Source: Deltaproteobacteria bacterium
Lineage (GTDB): Bacteria > Myxococcota_A > Polyangia > Polyangiales > JADJMO01
Reading direction: 5' to 3'
Length of the DNA: 64,000 bases
Assembly: GCA_025363655.1 (NCBI GenBank)
Contig: JANYDK010000082.1
Location: 62,001-126,000 of the forward strand
Below the pieces are notes generated by a model. That model saw only the letters and a list, made by a program, of their open reading frames with translations. It had not been told where the DNA came from and ran no database searches. Below, in pieces: positions 16,535 to 24,960 of this stretch (its first letter is position 1; the number at the start of each line of letters is the position of its first letter). Both the position numbers and the translations under genes were made by a program.

Positions 16535-18118
16535 TCACCAACGGCTCGCATGGGGAAGGAGGCGATCGAGCACCTTGGCCGAAGAGAGCACTCCGGGCAT
16601 ACCGGCACCAGGATGCGTGCCGGCGCCGACGAAGTAGAGGTGCTCGAGCTCTTCGCTCTCGTTGTGCGGCCGAAACCAGGCCGATTGCCAGAGGACGGGC
16701 TCGACGCTGAAGGCCGAGCCCTTGTAGGCGTAGAGCTCGTCGCGAAAATCGAGCGGCGTGAACGAGCGCTGGGTGACGATCTCGCTGCGCAGCCCCGGCA
16801 TCACCGTCTGCTCGAGATAGTCGAGGACGCGCTCGCGATAGGGCTCGACCTGCCGTCGCCAATCGACGCCGGAGTCGAGGTGGGGCACCGGCGAGAGGAC
16901 GTAGAGCGTCTCGCCCCCGGGCGGCGCGAGCGAAGGATCGGTGCGGGTCGGTGCGTGGAGATAGAGGCTGAAGTCGTCGGCGAGCACCTTGCGTTGGAAG
17001 ATGTCGTCGAGGAGCCCGCGATAGCGCGGACCGAGCAGGATGGTGTGGTGCGCGAGGTCTGGATACGCGCGTTTGGTGCCGAAATAGTGGACGAAGAGGC
17101 TCATCGAGTAGCTCATCGAATCGAGCTTTCGATCGGTGAACTTCTTTCGATGGCGCGCCGGAATGAGGTTCTTGTACGTCCAGGCGATGTCGCTGTTGCA
17201 GACGACGAGATCGGCGCCGAGGCGGCGACCGTTCGCGAGCCGCACCCCCGACGCGCGCTTGCCGGTGACCTCGATCTCTTCGACCTCGGCACCGAGCTCG
17301 AGCTCGCCGCCCATGCGCTCGATGAGCGACACCAGCCCACCGACGAGCGCGCCGGTGCCGCCGATGGGAAAGTGCACGCCCCATTTGCGCTCCAAATAGA
17401 GGATGAGCGTGTAGATCGAGGTCGTTCGATAGGGGTTTCCCCCGACCAAGAGCGGATGGAACGAGAGCACCTGTCGCAGCTTGGGGTGCTTGATGTACTT
17501 GCCGACGAGCCCCGCCACCGAGTGGTGCGAGCCGAGGCGAATCATCGCCGGGATGATCTTCACCATGTCGCGCAGACGACCGAACGGCGCGTCGGCGAGC
17601 TCGGTGAAGCCCTTGTCGAAGATCTTCTCCGACTCGAGGAGGAAGCGCTCGTAGCCTTCGACGTCCTCGGGAGAGATGCGACGCACCTCGGCGCGCATCC
17701 GCTCCGGGTCGCCCGAATAGTCGAAGACGTCGCCGTCGTCGAAGCGGATGCGATAGAACGGATCGACCGGTCGGAGATCGATTTCATCCTCCATTTTCAG
17801 CCCCGCGAGCTCCCACAGCTCGGCGAAGAGCTGCGGCGCGGTGACCACGGTCGGTCCGGCGTCGAAGACGTGGCCTTGGTCGCGATGGACGTAGGCCCGG
17901 CCGCCGAACTGATCGCGCTTCTCGAGGACGCGCACGCGATAGCCGCGTGCGAGGAGCCGCACCGCCGCCGCGAGGCCACCGAACCCGGAGCCGATCACCA
18001 ACGCGAGGGGCGCGTTCGCGGCCGGTCTCCGATTCCGCGTACGGGAGCCGTCGCCGTTTCGTGATTGGGGGGGAATGGCAACGATGTCCGGAATGGCAGG
18101 AATGGCGGGAGTGCTCAC
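16535..18118 (-). CDS. crtI: Phytoene desaturase CrtI
   Basis: 527 residues from the GTG at 18118, which overlaps the stop of the upstream gene (GTGA); the longer track ORF runs into that gene. FAD motif VIGSGFGGLAAAVRLLARG and LEKRDQFGGRAYVHRDQGHVFDAGPTV, the conserved GGNPYRTTSIYTL region, VHYFGTKRAYP, LYVLSPVPHLDSG and the C-terminal FVGAGTHPGAGMPGVLSSAK are typical of bacterial CrtI that takes phytoene to lycopene. About 35 N-terminal residues rich in Pro/Ile (STPAIPAIPDIVAIPP) precede the fold and are unusual. Operon order: acyltransferase, Rieske protein, crtI, crtB, cyclase. Confidence 0.9.
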   Translation of the reverse strand: MSTPAIPAIPDIVAIPPQSRNGDGSRTRNRRPAANAPLALVIGSGFGGLAAAVRLLARGYRVRVLEKRDQFGGRAYVHRDQGHVFDAGPTVVTAPQLFAELWELAGLKMEDEIDLRPVDPFYRIRFDDGDVFDYSGDPERMRAEVRRISPEDVEGYERFLLESEKIFDKGFTELADAPFGRLRDMVKIIPAMIRLGSHHSVAGLVGKYIKHPKLRQVLSFHPLLVGGNPYRTTSIYTLILYLERKWGVHFPIGGTGALVGGLVSLIERMGGELELGAEVEEIEVTGKRASGVRLANGRRLGADLVVCNSDIAWTYKNLIPARHRKKFTDRKLDSMSYSMSLFVHYFGTKRAYPDLAHHTILLGPRYRGLLDDIFQRKVLADDFSLYLHAPTRTDPSLAPPGGETLYVLSPVPHLDSGVDWRRQVEPYRERVLDYLEQTVMPGLRSEIVTQRSFTPLDFRDELYAYKGSAFSVEPVLWQSAWFRPHNESEELEHLYFVGAGTHPGAGMPGVLSSAKVLDRLLPHASRW

Positions 18119-20001
18119 GCGAGCGGTCCTTTCGGGTCGACGGTGGGAATGGGGATTTGTCGAAGGCCGAGGCGCGAGAGGAGCGCGTTGGCCGCCAAGC
18201 GTCCGGACATCGCCGCCGCCTCCATCAGCGCAGCCGGCCAAGGAAGCGAGACCCAGTCGCCGGCGAAGAAGAGGTTCTCGATCGGCGAGCGGGTGCCAGG
18301 GCGGCGCGCGGCGTCACCGGGCGCAAATCGGCTGAAATCGTGCTTGAACGCGAAGGTCGAGTCGACGATGCGCGCGCCCTCGACCTCCGGCATGAGTTTC
18401 AGGAGTGCGCTCCACATCGCCGCGCGCAACGTCGCCTCGTCGCTGAGCTCGCCCGGTAGCGCATAGGCGTGCAGCTCGAGCACTGCCCCTCCGGTGCGCG
18501 CCGCGAACGCCGCCGCCGAGGGCTGCATGCGATGGTAGAGCGCGACCAAATCGAGCGGCGGATAGCCGGAGGTCGTGACGTAGGGGGGGCGATCGGCGCG
18601 GCTCGGGCGATCGATCCAAACGCGCCAGACTGCGTACGGATCGGCGCTCTCGAGCGCGCGCGCGTCCTTCGTCAGCTCGTCCCCGAGACCGTTCCCGGTG
18701 CGTTCGAGAATCGCGCGCGTCGCCGGCGGATCGGTGGCGAGGACGCAGTGATCGCAAGCGATGCGCTCGAACGTGCTCGGCGGCGTGACGCGCGCCCGTT
18801 CTCCGTCGACGATCATCGGCAATTTCCGCAGTGGTGAGGGAGGCGGTCCCGCGATGACGTCGCCGCGCGCGTCGTAGCGACCGCCGTGGCAAGGACAGTG
18901 GAAGGCCTTCGCCTCGGGCTGCCAGGTGACCGCGCAGCCCGCGTGCGTGCATCGTGCGTCGAACGCCACCAGCTCCCCGTCGACACGGCCGAGCCACGTG
19001 CCCTCACCGGCGACGAAGCCCGCGCTGGGAATGGTGTCGATCGAGACGTCGGTGCCCTTCGAGGGCCCGCCTCCCGCGAGCTCGACGTGTGCGAGCTTGC
19101 CTCCCTCGAGCGACAGCGACGCTGCTGGCGTGCGCAGACGAATCTCCACGCCACGATCGCGCAACGCCCGCTCGATCGGCGCGACGACGTCGGTCGCGAG
19201 ATCGTTCTGCGCGTAGCGGTGGCCGAGCCCCTCGGGGTTGCCGAAGAAATAGAACTGGAAAAAACGCATCGCCTCCGCGGCGGAGAGCTTCTTCGGATGA
19301 TTCAGCGTCTGCCGCGCGAAGGGCTCGAGGAGGACGCTCCAGAGGGTCGGATCGACGGCCTTGCCGAAGTCGGCGAACGACGTGCCATCGAAGCGCGCGT
19401 ACGTCTTGTCGCGCTCGTATTGCAGCAGCGGATCGAGGTCGTGCATGAACTGCTTCATGCGCAAGCTCGGCGATCGGCCGATGACTCCGAGCATCCGGGT
19501 GAGCAGCGGGCCGTCTCCCGAGGGGTAGATCTCCGGCGCCCGTCCGACGAGCTCGACGACGTACTGCTCTGCGCGCACCAGGCCTGCGGTCGCGCCCGCG
19601 CGCTCCATCACCTCGAGGAGGTTGTAATAGTGATCGAAGAACGCGTGAAAACCGTGCTCGACGATGACGTCGTCACCAGCGACGCGCGCGCGGTAGCTGG
19701 AGATCTTTCCGCCGAGTTGATCGCCCGCTTCGAGCAGCACAACCGAGACGCCCCGATCGGCGAGCTCGAGCGCCGCGACCATGCCGGCGATGCCCCCGCC
19801 GACGACGACCGCTCGTGAGCTCGTGGTCGCCGGCAGCCGCTCCGGGAGCGAGCGATCGCCCTCTGTCACCACGCGTTTTCTCGGCTGGGCGCGAATTCCT
19901 ACGCCGAGCGCGAGGAGCCCGCAGGCGGAGAACGAAGCCGCTGCGCCGCGTACGAGCATTTGTCGTCGCGTCCACTTCGTCCTCGGCGTGAGCCTCGCCA
20001 T
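18115..20001 (-). CDS. CrtU/CruE-like carotenoid desaturase with inserted Rieske domain
   Basis: 628 residues. An N-terminal twin-Arg segment (WTRRQMLVRGAAASFSACG) resembles a Tat signal. The FAD fold starts VVVGGGIAGMVAALELADRG, followed by VEHGFHAFFDHYYNLL, a hallmark of CrtU-type beta-carotene desaturase/methyltransferases that aromatise the ring. Between the two halves, about residues 300-390, lies a Rieske 2Fe-2S domain with CTHAGC and CPCHGGRYD; both Cys-His pairs are intact. The C-terminal NLFFAGDWVSLPWPAALMEAA closes the FAD fold. As I recall, some CrtU/CruE relatives carry Rieske centres, so the most likely role is aromatic ring formation. A ketolase or isomerase is an alternative. 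Confidence 0.72.
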   Translation of the reverse strand: MARLTPRTKWTRRQMLVRGAAASFSACGLLALGVGIRAQPRKRVVTEGDRSLPERLPATTSSRAVVVGGGIAGMVAALELADRGVSVVLLEAGDQLGGKISSYRARVAGDDVIVEHGFHAFFDHYYNLLEVMERAGATAGLVRAEQYVVELVGRAPEIYPSGDGPLLTRMLGVIGRSPSLRMKQFMHDLDPLLQYERDKTYARFDGTSFADFGKAVDPTLWSVLLEPFARQTLNHPKKLSAAEAMRFFQFYFFGNPEGLGHRYAQNDLATDVVAPIERALRDRGVEIRLRTPAASLSLEGGKLAHVELAGGGPSKGTDVSIDTIPSAGFVAGEGTWLGRVDGELVAFDARCTHAGCAVTWQPEAKAFHCPCHGGRYDARGDVIAGPPPSPLRKLPMIVDGERARVTPPSTFERIACDHCVLATDPPATRAILERTGNGLGDELTKDARALESADPYAVWRVWIDRPSRADRPPYVTTSGYPPLDLVALYHRMQPSAAAFAARTGGAVLELHAYALPGELSDEATLRAAMWSALLKLMPEVEGARIVDSTFAFKHDFSRFAPGDAARRPGTRSPIENLFFAGDWVSLPWPAALMEAAAMSGRLAANALLSRLGLRQIPIPTVDPKGPLA

Positions 20002-20002
20002 G

Positions 20003-20722
20003 TCAGCCCTCCTTGGCGGCGAGAAGACGTCGATCGATCGGAGCGCCGCCTCCGCCGATGTGAATCGGCCAAGTCGCGATTTCGCCGGCGTGGATCGCTC
20101 GTTGCGTCTCGTCGAGGAGGTGCGTCACCGCCGACTCCATCGCCGCTCGCGTCGCCTCGACGACCTTCGTCACCGACATCGCGCGCCCGATGTGAACCAG
20201 GGCGTCGGGCCTTTCGTCGCGGCCGTGCTCGTAGCGAAGGGCGACGGGCACGATGTCGACGGGAGCCGCCGCAGCGTGGGCGATCTTCGCCGCGCCGGGT
20301 AGAAAGCGCAGCGGCCGCTCGGTCATCGGCCGCTCGCGCCCTTGCGGAAAGACGACGACCACGCGCCCCGGCCGATCGAGCAGCCCGCCGCCGTATTCCA
20401 CCGCGCGCGCGCCATCTTCCTTGTCGCCGAGCTCGACCCCGAAGGCGCCGATCCAGCCGAGGAACTTGAGGCGGCGAAGGTTCTTCGCGTCCATCAGCGC
20501 ATGGGCATCGACGCCGAAGGTGCGGCGACAGAGATCGAAGAAGACGAGCGAGTCCCACCACGAGGTGTGGTTGGCGACGATCACCGTCGGCCGCTCGGCG
20601 AAGCTCCGCGCGAGATGCGGAAGGCCGAGGACGCGCACCGACGAGAAGCGACGCGCGAACCGGCGACGGACGTGACCCGCGAAATAGCGCTGAAAGAGCT
20701 CGCTCTTGTTCGCCGGGATCAT
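20003..20722 (-). CDS. PlsC-type acyltransferase, probable glycosyl-carotenoid acyltransferase
   Basis: 239 residues of the lysophospholipid acyltransferase superfamily: NHTSWWD (the HxxxxD catalytic motif), VVFPQGRERP (the acyl-acceptor motif) and a hydrophobic N-terminal half. It ends one base before the Rieske/CrtU-like gene and its ATG overlaps the upstream stop (ATGA), so it is coupled into the carotenoid operon. An acyltransferase in this setting would fit CruD, which esterifies the sugar of glycosylated carotenoids; ordinary phospholipid acylation is the alternative. No specificity residues can be read. Confidence 0.75.
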   Translation of the reverse strand: MIPANKSELFQRYFAGHVRRRFARRFSSVRVLGLPHLARSFAERPTVIVANHTSWWDSLVFFDLCRRTFGVDAHALMDAKNLRRLKFLGWIGAFGVELGDKEDGARAVEYGGGLLDRPGRVVVVFPQGRERPMTERPLRFLPGAAKIAHAAAAPVDIVPVALRYEHGRDERPDALVHIGRAMSVTKVVEATRAAMESAVTHLLDETQRAIHAGEIATWPIHIGGGGAPIDRRLLAAKEG

Positions 20723-21261
20723 GCGGCAGCGAGCTCCTGGAGGAGCGCGACGAGGGAGCCTTCGTGCTTCGGCGAGAGCTTGCCGCTGGTGGCCCAGAGC
20801 ACCTTGCCGAGCGCGTCGAGCACCACCAAGTTCGACTTGCTGCTCGCCGCGCCGAGCTTCTTCCGACCGTCGCCGTTCCAGTCGGCCCAGATCGAGATGC
20901 CGAAGCGCTTGCCCTGCGCGCGGAGCTCGTCCTTGACGAAGCCCTTGGCCGGCCAGAAGTCCCAGGACTGCACGTCGGCGACGGCGAAGAGGCCTAGTTT
21001 CTTCGCCAGATCGCCCGACTTGGCGAGGACTCCGATGCGCGCCTTGAAGACGGCATTCTGTTCGCCGGCGTCCTTGTCCTCGTAGACGACGAGCACCGGC
21101 TTGCCACGGTAGGCGTAGAGGTGCGTCGGTTTGTCGTCGGCGCTGACGACGGAGAAGTCGCCTGGAACGGTGCCGAGCGCGACCAAACCGGCCGCGGCCC
21201 CCCGGGCGAGACCGAAGAGCGGCGCTGCGACACCGAGCGCGAGGAGCTGACGACGGTGCAT
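20719..21261 (-). CDS. Exported redoxin-like protein heading the carotenoid operon
   Basis: 180 residues from the ATG at 21261; a TTG at 21300 is in frame but makes a poor leader. The signal peptide MHRRQLLALGVAAPLFGLARG has a twin-Arg start. The mature part looks like a thioredoxin-fold YtfJ/redoxin-type protein: VPGDFSVVSADD, YRGKPVLVVYEDKDAGEQNA and LVVLDALGKVLWATSGK. It lacks a CxxC motif, so simple dithiol redox activity is unlikely. As first gene of the operon with ATGA coupling to the acyltransferase, it may assist assembly or delivery of the pigment. Function unknown. Confidence 0.6.
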   Translation of the reverse strand: MHRRQLLALGVAAPLFGLARGAAAGLVALGTVPGDFSVVSADDKPTHLYAYRGKPVLVVYEDKDAGEQNAVFKARIGVLAKSGDLAKKLGLFAVADVQSWDFWPAKGFVKDELRAQGKRFGISIWADWNGDGRKKLGAASSKSNLVVLDALGKVLWATSGKLSPKHEGSLVALLQELAAA

Positions 21262-21309
21262 TCGATGCCTATGGGCAAAAAGTGAACCAACATTGAACAA
21301 GAGTAGGAC

Positions 21310-21324
21310 GACTCAGGTCGAGTC
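21310..21324. promoter_or_regulatory. Inverted repeat in the leader of the carotenoid operon
   Basis: GACTC-aggtc-GAGTC (5-base perfect arms) lies about 50 bases upstream of the first gene of the minus-strand carotenoid operon. GACTC/GAGTC half-sites also make up the palindrome over the carH promoter, and GAGTCTA/TAGACTC is shared as a 7-base match. I see no convincing -35/-10 pair. A candidate CarH-type operator only. Confidence 0.4.
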
Positions 21325-21385
21325 TACGTCTCCGCTCGAAAGTCGGATTCGCCGCCCGAGAACTTTTGGGGCCTGATCCGCGAGA

Positions 21386-24064
21386 TCAGCGATCGCCGAT
21401 CAAAACCCGGGGTCCAGCGCCGACGCCGAACTGTTCGCGGACCGAGAGTCGCGCGCTGGTCGTCTTGGCGTCGAGCGCGCCGTCGAGGAGCGCGCGGTAG
21501 GTCTCGAGGATGGCAAGCGCTTCTGCCTTGCTCTCGCGGACGAAGTCGACGCGGAAGCGGCCGACGCCCCGCGCGAGGAGCTCGGGCACGAGGGCAGCGG
21601 CGCTCTGCGGCCTGTCGTTGAAGACGGTGTTGCGACAGCCAGCGTCGACGATGACCGGGTGCTCGTGGCCGAGGTGATCGCGCACGTCGATGCGGTGACG
21701 ATCGCACGGCCGACCGCAGCTCTTGTGGTCGCGCCCTTCGCTGAGGAGGTGCGCGTAGAGGCAGTGCTCGGTGTGGAAGGTGGGGATGCGGTGGTGGAGC
21801 ACGACATCGACGCGGCCGCGCGGCGTCTCGTCCAGGAGCCCGTAGAGCTGCGTCTCGTCGAGATCGAACGAGGCGGTGACGACGTCGAGCCCACGCGCGA
21901 GGAGGTGGCGCGCGGTGATCGAGTTGGTGACGTTGAGCGAGAAATCACCGACCAGGAAGGGACGCGGACGCACGTCGGCGAAGCGAATGAGCGCGCCCCA
22001 GTGCCGCACCAGCACGCCTTCGGGAGCGAGCCGCGCGATGCGTTCGGTGATGCCCTCTTCGCCCGGCTTCTCGACGCGGAGCATGGCGAGGACGACGCGA
22101 AGCCCGGCGTCCCTGGCGCGCCCAGCGGCCTTCGAGAGCCCCACCAGCTCCATCCAATCGAGCTCGACCTCGGGGACACGCGCCTCGATGGCGGCGTCGA
22201 GCTGCTCGTCCGACCGACAGAGCGGGATCACGACGGGACGCGCATGGACGAGCGGCGTGAGCGACGAACGGGCGGAAATTCCAGCGCGAAGTGTGTCGAG
22301 GATCTCGACCTCGCTCGCCGGTGGGAGGACGCGCGTCGGATCGCCGAGGATGGCGTCGAGCTCGGTGACGAGCGCGCGCCGCATCGACTTCAGCTCGGAG
22401 ACGGGGAGGTGAAGGCCTGGCGCGAGGCCCGACAGATCGAGCGTGTCGAGGTGGAAAGCGGTGCCGCCGAAGCCGCCGAGCTTGTCGCGAAGGAGCGCCG
22501 GATCGAGCCCTTTGCCGGACGACTCGACGAGCGCGACGTCGCTTTCGGTGCGCGCGACGAGCGGCTTTTCGACCTTGGCTTTGCCGCGCGCGGTGACGAT
22601 CAGGCGGCCGCCGGCCTTCCCCTCGATCGTGAGGTCGAGCGCGATGCGACCAGGGGCTCCTTCGACGAGCAGCTTGTCGGTGGCGCGTCCGAGCGCGGGA
22701 TCTTGCGTCAACCAGACGCGATCGCCGACGTGCACGCGCGCGAGATCGGGACCCGGTTTTCCGAAGCCGAGGACGGTGACGTCGCCGCGCGTTTCGACCC
22801 GGAAAATAGGCCCGCCGGGCTCTTGCTTGTCCTCGGGGTGCCCGTCGTCGAAGACCACGCCCATGCCGGCCTTCGGGGCCTTGGCTTCGATGCGCGGACC
22901 GCTCGCCGCTTCGGCGCTGCCACCGAGCGTGCCGAGGATGGGAAGCGAGACGGTGGTCTTGCCCTTCGGTGACGTGCGCTTCTCGACGCCGCTCGTGGCG
23001 GGGAGCGCGAGCGCGCCCGTCCAAGGCCGTCCGTCGCCGTCGTCGCGCACCTCGACCTCGCCGCGGCCGATGGCGACGACGCGTCCGAGGAGCTGGCCGC
23101 GATGCTTGGGAAAGCGCCCTTCGACGAGCGACTGGTGATCGCTTCCGACGAGGAAGCCGTCGCCGAAGCCGCGCGAGTAGCTCACCGCCATGTCCTGCAA
23201 ATCGGTCGCCAGTCGCGCTTCGGCGTCCTCACGAGGCGCGCCCGAGGTGATGGCGTCGACCCAGCGACGATAGCCACCGGTGGCGGTGGCGACGTACTGC
23301 GGGCCCTTCAAGCGACCTTCGATTTTCAGGCCGTGGACGCCGATGTCGGCGAGCTCGGGGATCGCGCGGACGCCGACGAGATCTTTCGGCGAGAGGAGGT
23401 AGCTGACATCGCCGAGATCGCGCACCTCGCCGTCGACGACGAGCTGATAGGGCATGCGACACGATTGCGCGCACTGCCCGCGGTTGGCCGAGCGCCCGCC
23501 CCAGGCCTCGCTCGTGAGGCACTGTCCGCTCCAGGAGACGCAGAGGGCGCCATGGACGAAGACCTCCAGCTCGAGCTCGGTCTCTCGGGAAAGTGTGCGA
23601 ATTTCGTCGACCGAGAGCTCGCGTGGGACGACGAAGCGGGTGGCCCCGAGCTCTCGCGCGAAGGCGGCGCCGCCGGCGCTGGAGATGGTCATCTGGGTGC
23701 TGCCGTGCACCTCGAGCGTGGGACAGATCTCGCGCGCGAGGAGCGCCACCGCCGGATCTTGGACGATGATCGCGTCGACCCCGGCGGCCGCGACTGCGCG
23801 AAGGATGCGAGTCACTTCGATGAGCTCGGGTTCGAAGACGAGCGTGTTCAGCGTGAGGTAGGCGCGTGCGCCGGCGCGGTGGATCTCGACGACGATCGAG
23901 ACGAGGTTCTCGAGGCTGAAGTTGGTGGCGCGGGCGCGCGCGTTGAAGCCGTCGTCGAGCCCGAAGTAGACGGCGTCGGCGCCGGCCGCGAGCGCAGCAC
24001 GGAGCGCGGCGAAGTCTCCCGCCGGAGCGAGGACCTCGGGCACATGCGTGCGCGTGTTCGACAT
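21386..24064 (-). CDS. Tandem U32-family protein (RlhA/TrhP/YegQ relatives)
   Basis: 892 residues from the ATG at 24064 (MSNTRTHVPEVLAPAGD); ATG 24076 adds four. The first U32 domain has PAGDFAALRAALAAGADAVYFGL, FVHGALCVSWSGQCL, and GRSANRGQCAQSCRMPYQL with its Cys set. A middle DUF3656-like region follows, then a second U32-like unit near the C-terminus with FHTEHCLYAHLL and KSCGRPCDRHRI. Bacterial U32 proteins such as RlhA and TrhP hydroxylate cytidine in 23S rRNA or uridine in tRNA; the peptidase label is historical. At 892 residues this is longer than RlhA (about 650) because of the second unit. RNA substrate not predictable. Confidence 0.8.
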   Translation of the reverse strand: MSNTRTHVPEVLAPAGDFAALRAALAAGADAVYFGLDDGFNARARATNFSLENLVSIVVEIHRAGARAYLTLNTLVFEPELIEVTRILRAVAAAGVDAIIVQDPAVALLAREICPTLEVHGSTQMTISSAGGAAFARELGATRFVVPRELSVDEIRTLSRETELELEVFVHGALCVSWSGQCLTSEAWGGRSANRGQCAQSCRMPYQLVVDGEVRDLGDVSYLLSPKDLVGVRAIPELADIGVHGLKIEGRLKGPQYVATATGGYRRWVDAITSGAPREDAEARLATDLQDMAVSYSRGFGDGFLVGSDHQSLVEGRFPKHRGQLLGRVVAIGRGEVEVRDDGDGRPWTGALALPATSGVEKRTSPKGKTTVSLPILGTLGGSAEAASGPRIEAKAPKAGMGVVFDDGHPEDKQEPGGPIFRVETRGDVTVLGFGKPGPDLARVHVGDRVWLTQDPALGRATDKLLVEGAPGRIALDLTIEGKAGGRLIVTARGKAKVEKPLVARTESDVALVESSGKGLDPALLRDKLGGFGGTAFHLDTLDLSGLAPGLHLPVSELKSMRRALVTELDAILGDPTRVLPPASEVEILDTLRAGISARSSLTPLVHARPVVIPLCRSDEQLDAAIEARVPEVELDWMELVGLSKAAGRARDAGLRVVLAMLRVEKPGEEGITERIARLAPEGVLVRHWGALIRFADVRPRPFLVGDFSLNVTNSITARHLLARGLDVVTASFDLDETQLYGLLDETPRGRVDVVLHHRIPTFHTEHCLYAHLLSEGRDHKSCGRPCDRHRIDVRDHLGHEHPVIVDAGCRNTVFNDRPQSAAALVPELLARGVGRFRVDFVRESKAEALAILETYRALLDGALDAKTTSARLSVREQFGVGAGPRVLIGDR

Positions 24065-24173
24065 CGCGTGGTGCATAGCACGCGGGTAACCACGCGCCGT
24101 GCAGCCGCCGCGCGCTCGCCAGAGAAGCGCCCTTTGCAGCCGATTTTCTCGATTGCCGTGCTAGAGAGGGTCA

Positions 24174-24560
24174 ATGACCGTGCCGAACGTCGTCGCTGGG
24201 GTCGACCCTCGCAACCTCGCGCTCACGCCGGCCGAGGGGTTCGTCTTCTCCAAGATCGACGGCCGTCGCACGTTCGGTGACTTGGCGATCATCACCGGCG
24301 TCGATCGCGAGACCGTCGCCGAGATCATCGCCCGTCTCCTCGAGCTGCGCGCGATTTGGATCGCCGGCCCGCTGACTACCTTCGCTTCGACGACTGGACC
24401 TTGGCCGAGCGCCGCCGTCGTCGAGAGCATCCCCATCGACATCGAAATCGACTGGCTCTCGCTCGACGACGCCGACGAGGTCACCGCGCCTTACGCTGAA
24501 CGCCCCTCGCAGCGCCCGACGATCCCGACCGAACCCCCCGACGTCGATTGGAATTCGTGA
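24174..24560 (+). CDS. Small conserved-looking protein with helical N-terminal domain
   Basis: 128 residues. The N-terminal 65 residues (LALTPAEGFVFSKIDGRRTFGDLAIITGVDRETVAEIIARLLELRAIW) read like a small winged or three-helix domain that often occurs in myxobacterial regulatory proteins; the rest is acidic and Pro/Thr-rich, probably disordered. No catalytic motif. It is monocistronic, flanked by the divergent U32 gene and a convergent membrane-protein gene 4 bases away. Function unknown. Confidence 0.6.
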   Translation: MTVPNVVAGVDPRNLALTPAEGFVFSKIDGRRTFGDLAIITGVDRETVAEIIARLLELRAIWIAGPLTTFASTTGPWPSAAVVESIPIDIEIDWLSLDDADEVTAPYAERPSQRPTIPTEPPDVDWNS

Positions 24561-24564
24561 TCGC

Positions 24565-24960
24565 TCACGCGGCGCGACGCGCGAGGTGGGCCGTGATGCC
24601 GCCGAAGAGGTGGATCGCGAGCTTGATGACTTGCAAGACGATGACGATCGGATTGCCCATGACAGCCTGAATCACGGCCATCACGCCGCCGATGACGTGG
24701 AGCACGAGGATGCGTTGCGCCGCCGCCGGATCGCCCTTCCACAGCTGCACGCCGCGCACGGCATAGAGGCCGATGAGGACGACCTGGATGGCGAGCTGCG
24801 CGCTGACCTCGGTGCTGAGCACGATGAGGATCGTCAGCGCTGTCCAGTAGGCGCTCGCGAGGAAGGCGCCGATGGCCGCGAGGACGAAGAGGGTGCGGCG
24901 CGACGAGCGCGGAGAGGTGCCGACGCCGACGTCGGCGCGCGGGGCTTCGTAGGGATTCAT
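24565..24960 (-). CDS. Small multi-pass membrane protein
   Basis: 131 residues: a short polar N-terminus (MNPYEAPRADVG) followed by three to four hydrophobic segments (LFVLAAIGAFLASAYWTALTILIVL, QLAIQVVLIGLYAVRG, ILVLHVIGGVMAVIQAVMG, VLQVIKLAIHLFGGI). The MNPYEAP start is common in small bacterial inner-membrane proteins. The ATG overlaps the rnc stop (ATGA), so it ends the xseA-aroE-rnc run. Function unknown. Confidence 0.65.
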   Translation of the reverse strand: MNPYEAPRADVGVGTSPRSSRRTLFVLAAIGAFLASAYWTALTILIVLSTEVSAQLAIQVVLIGLYAVRGVQLWKGDPAAAQRILVLHVIGGVMAVIQAVMGNPIVIVLQVIKLAIHLFGGITAHLARRAA

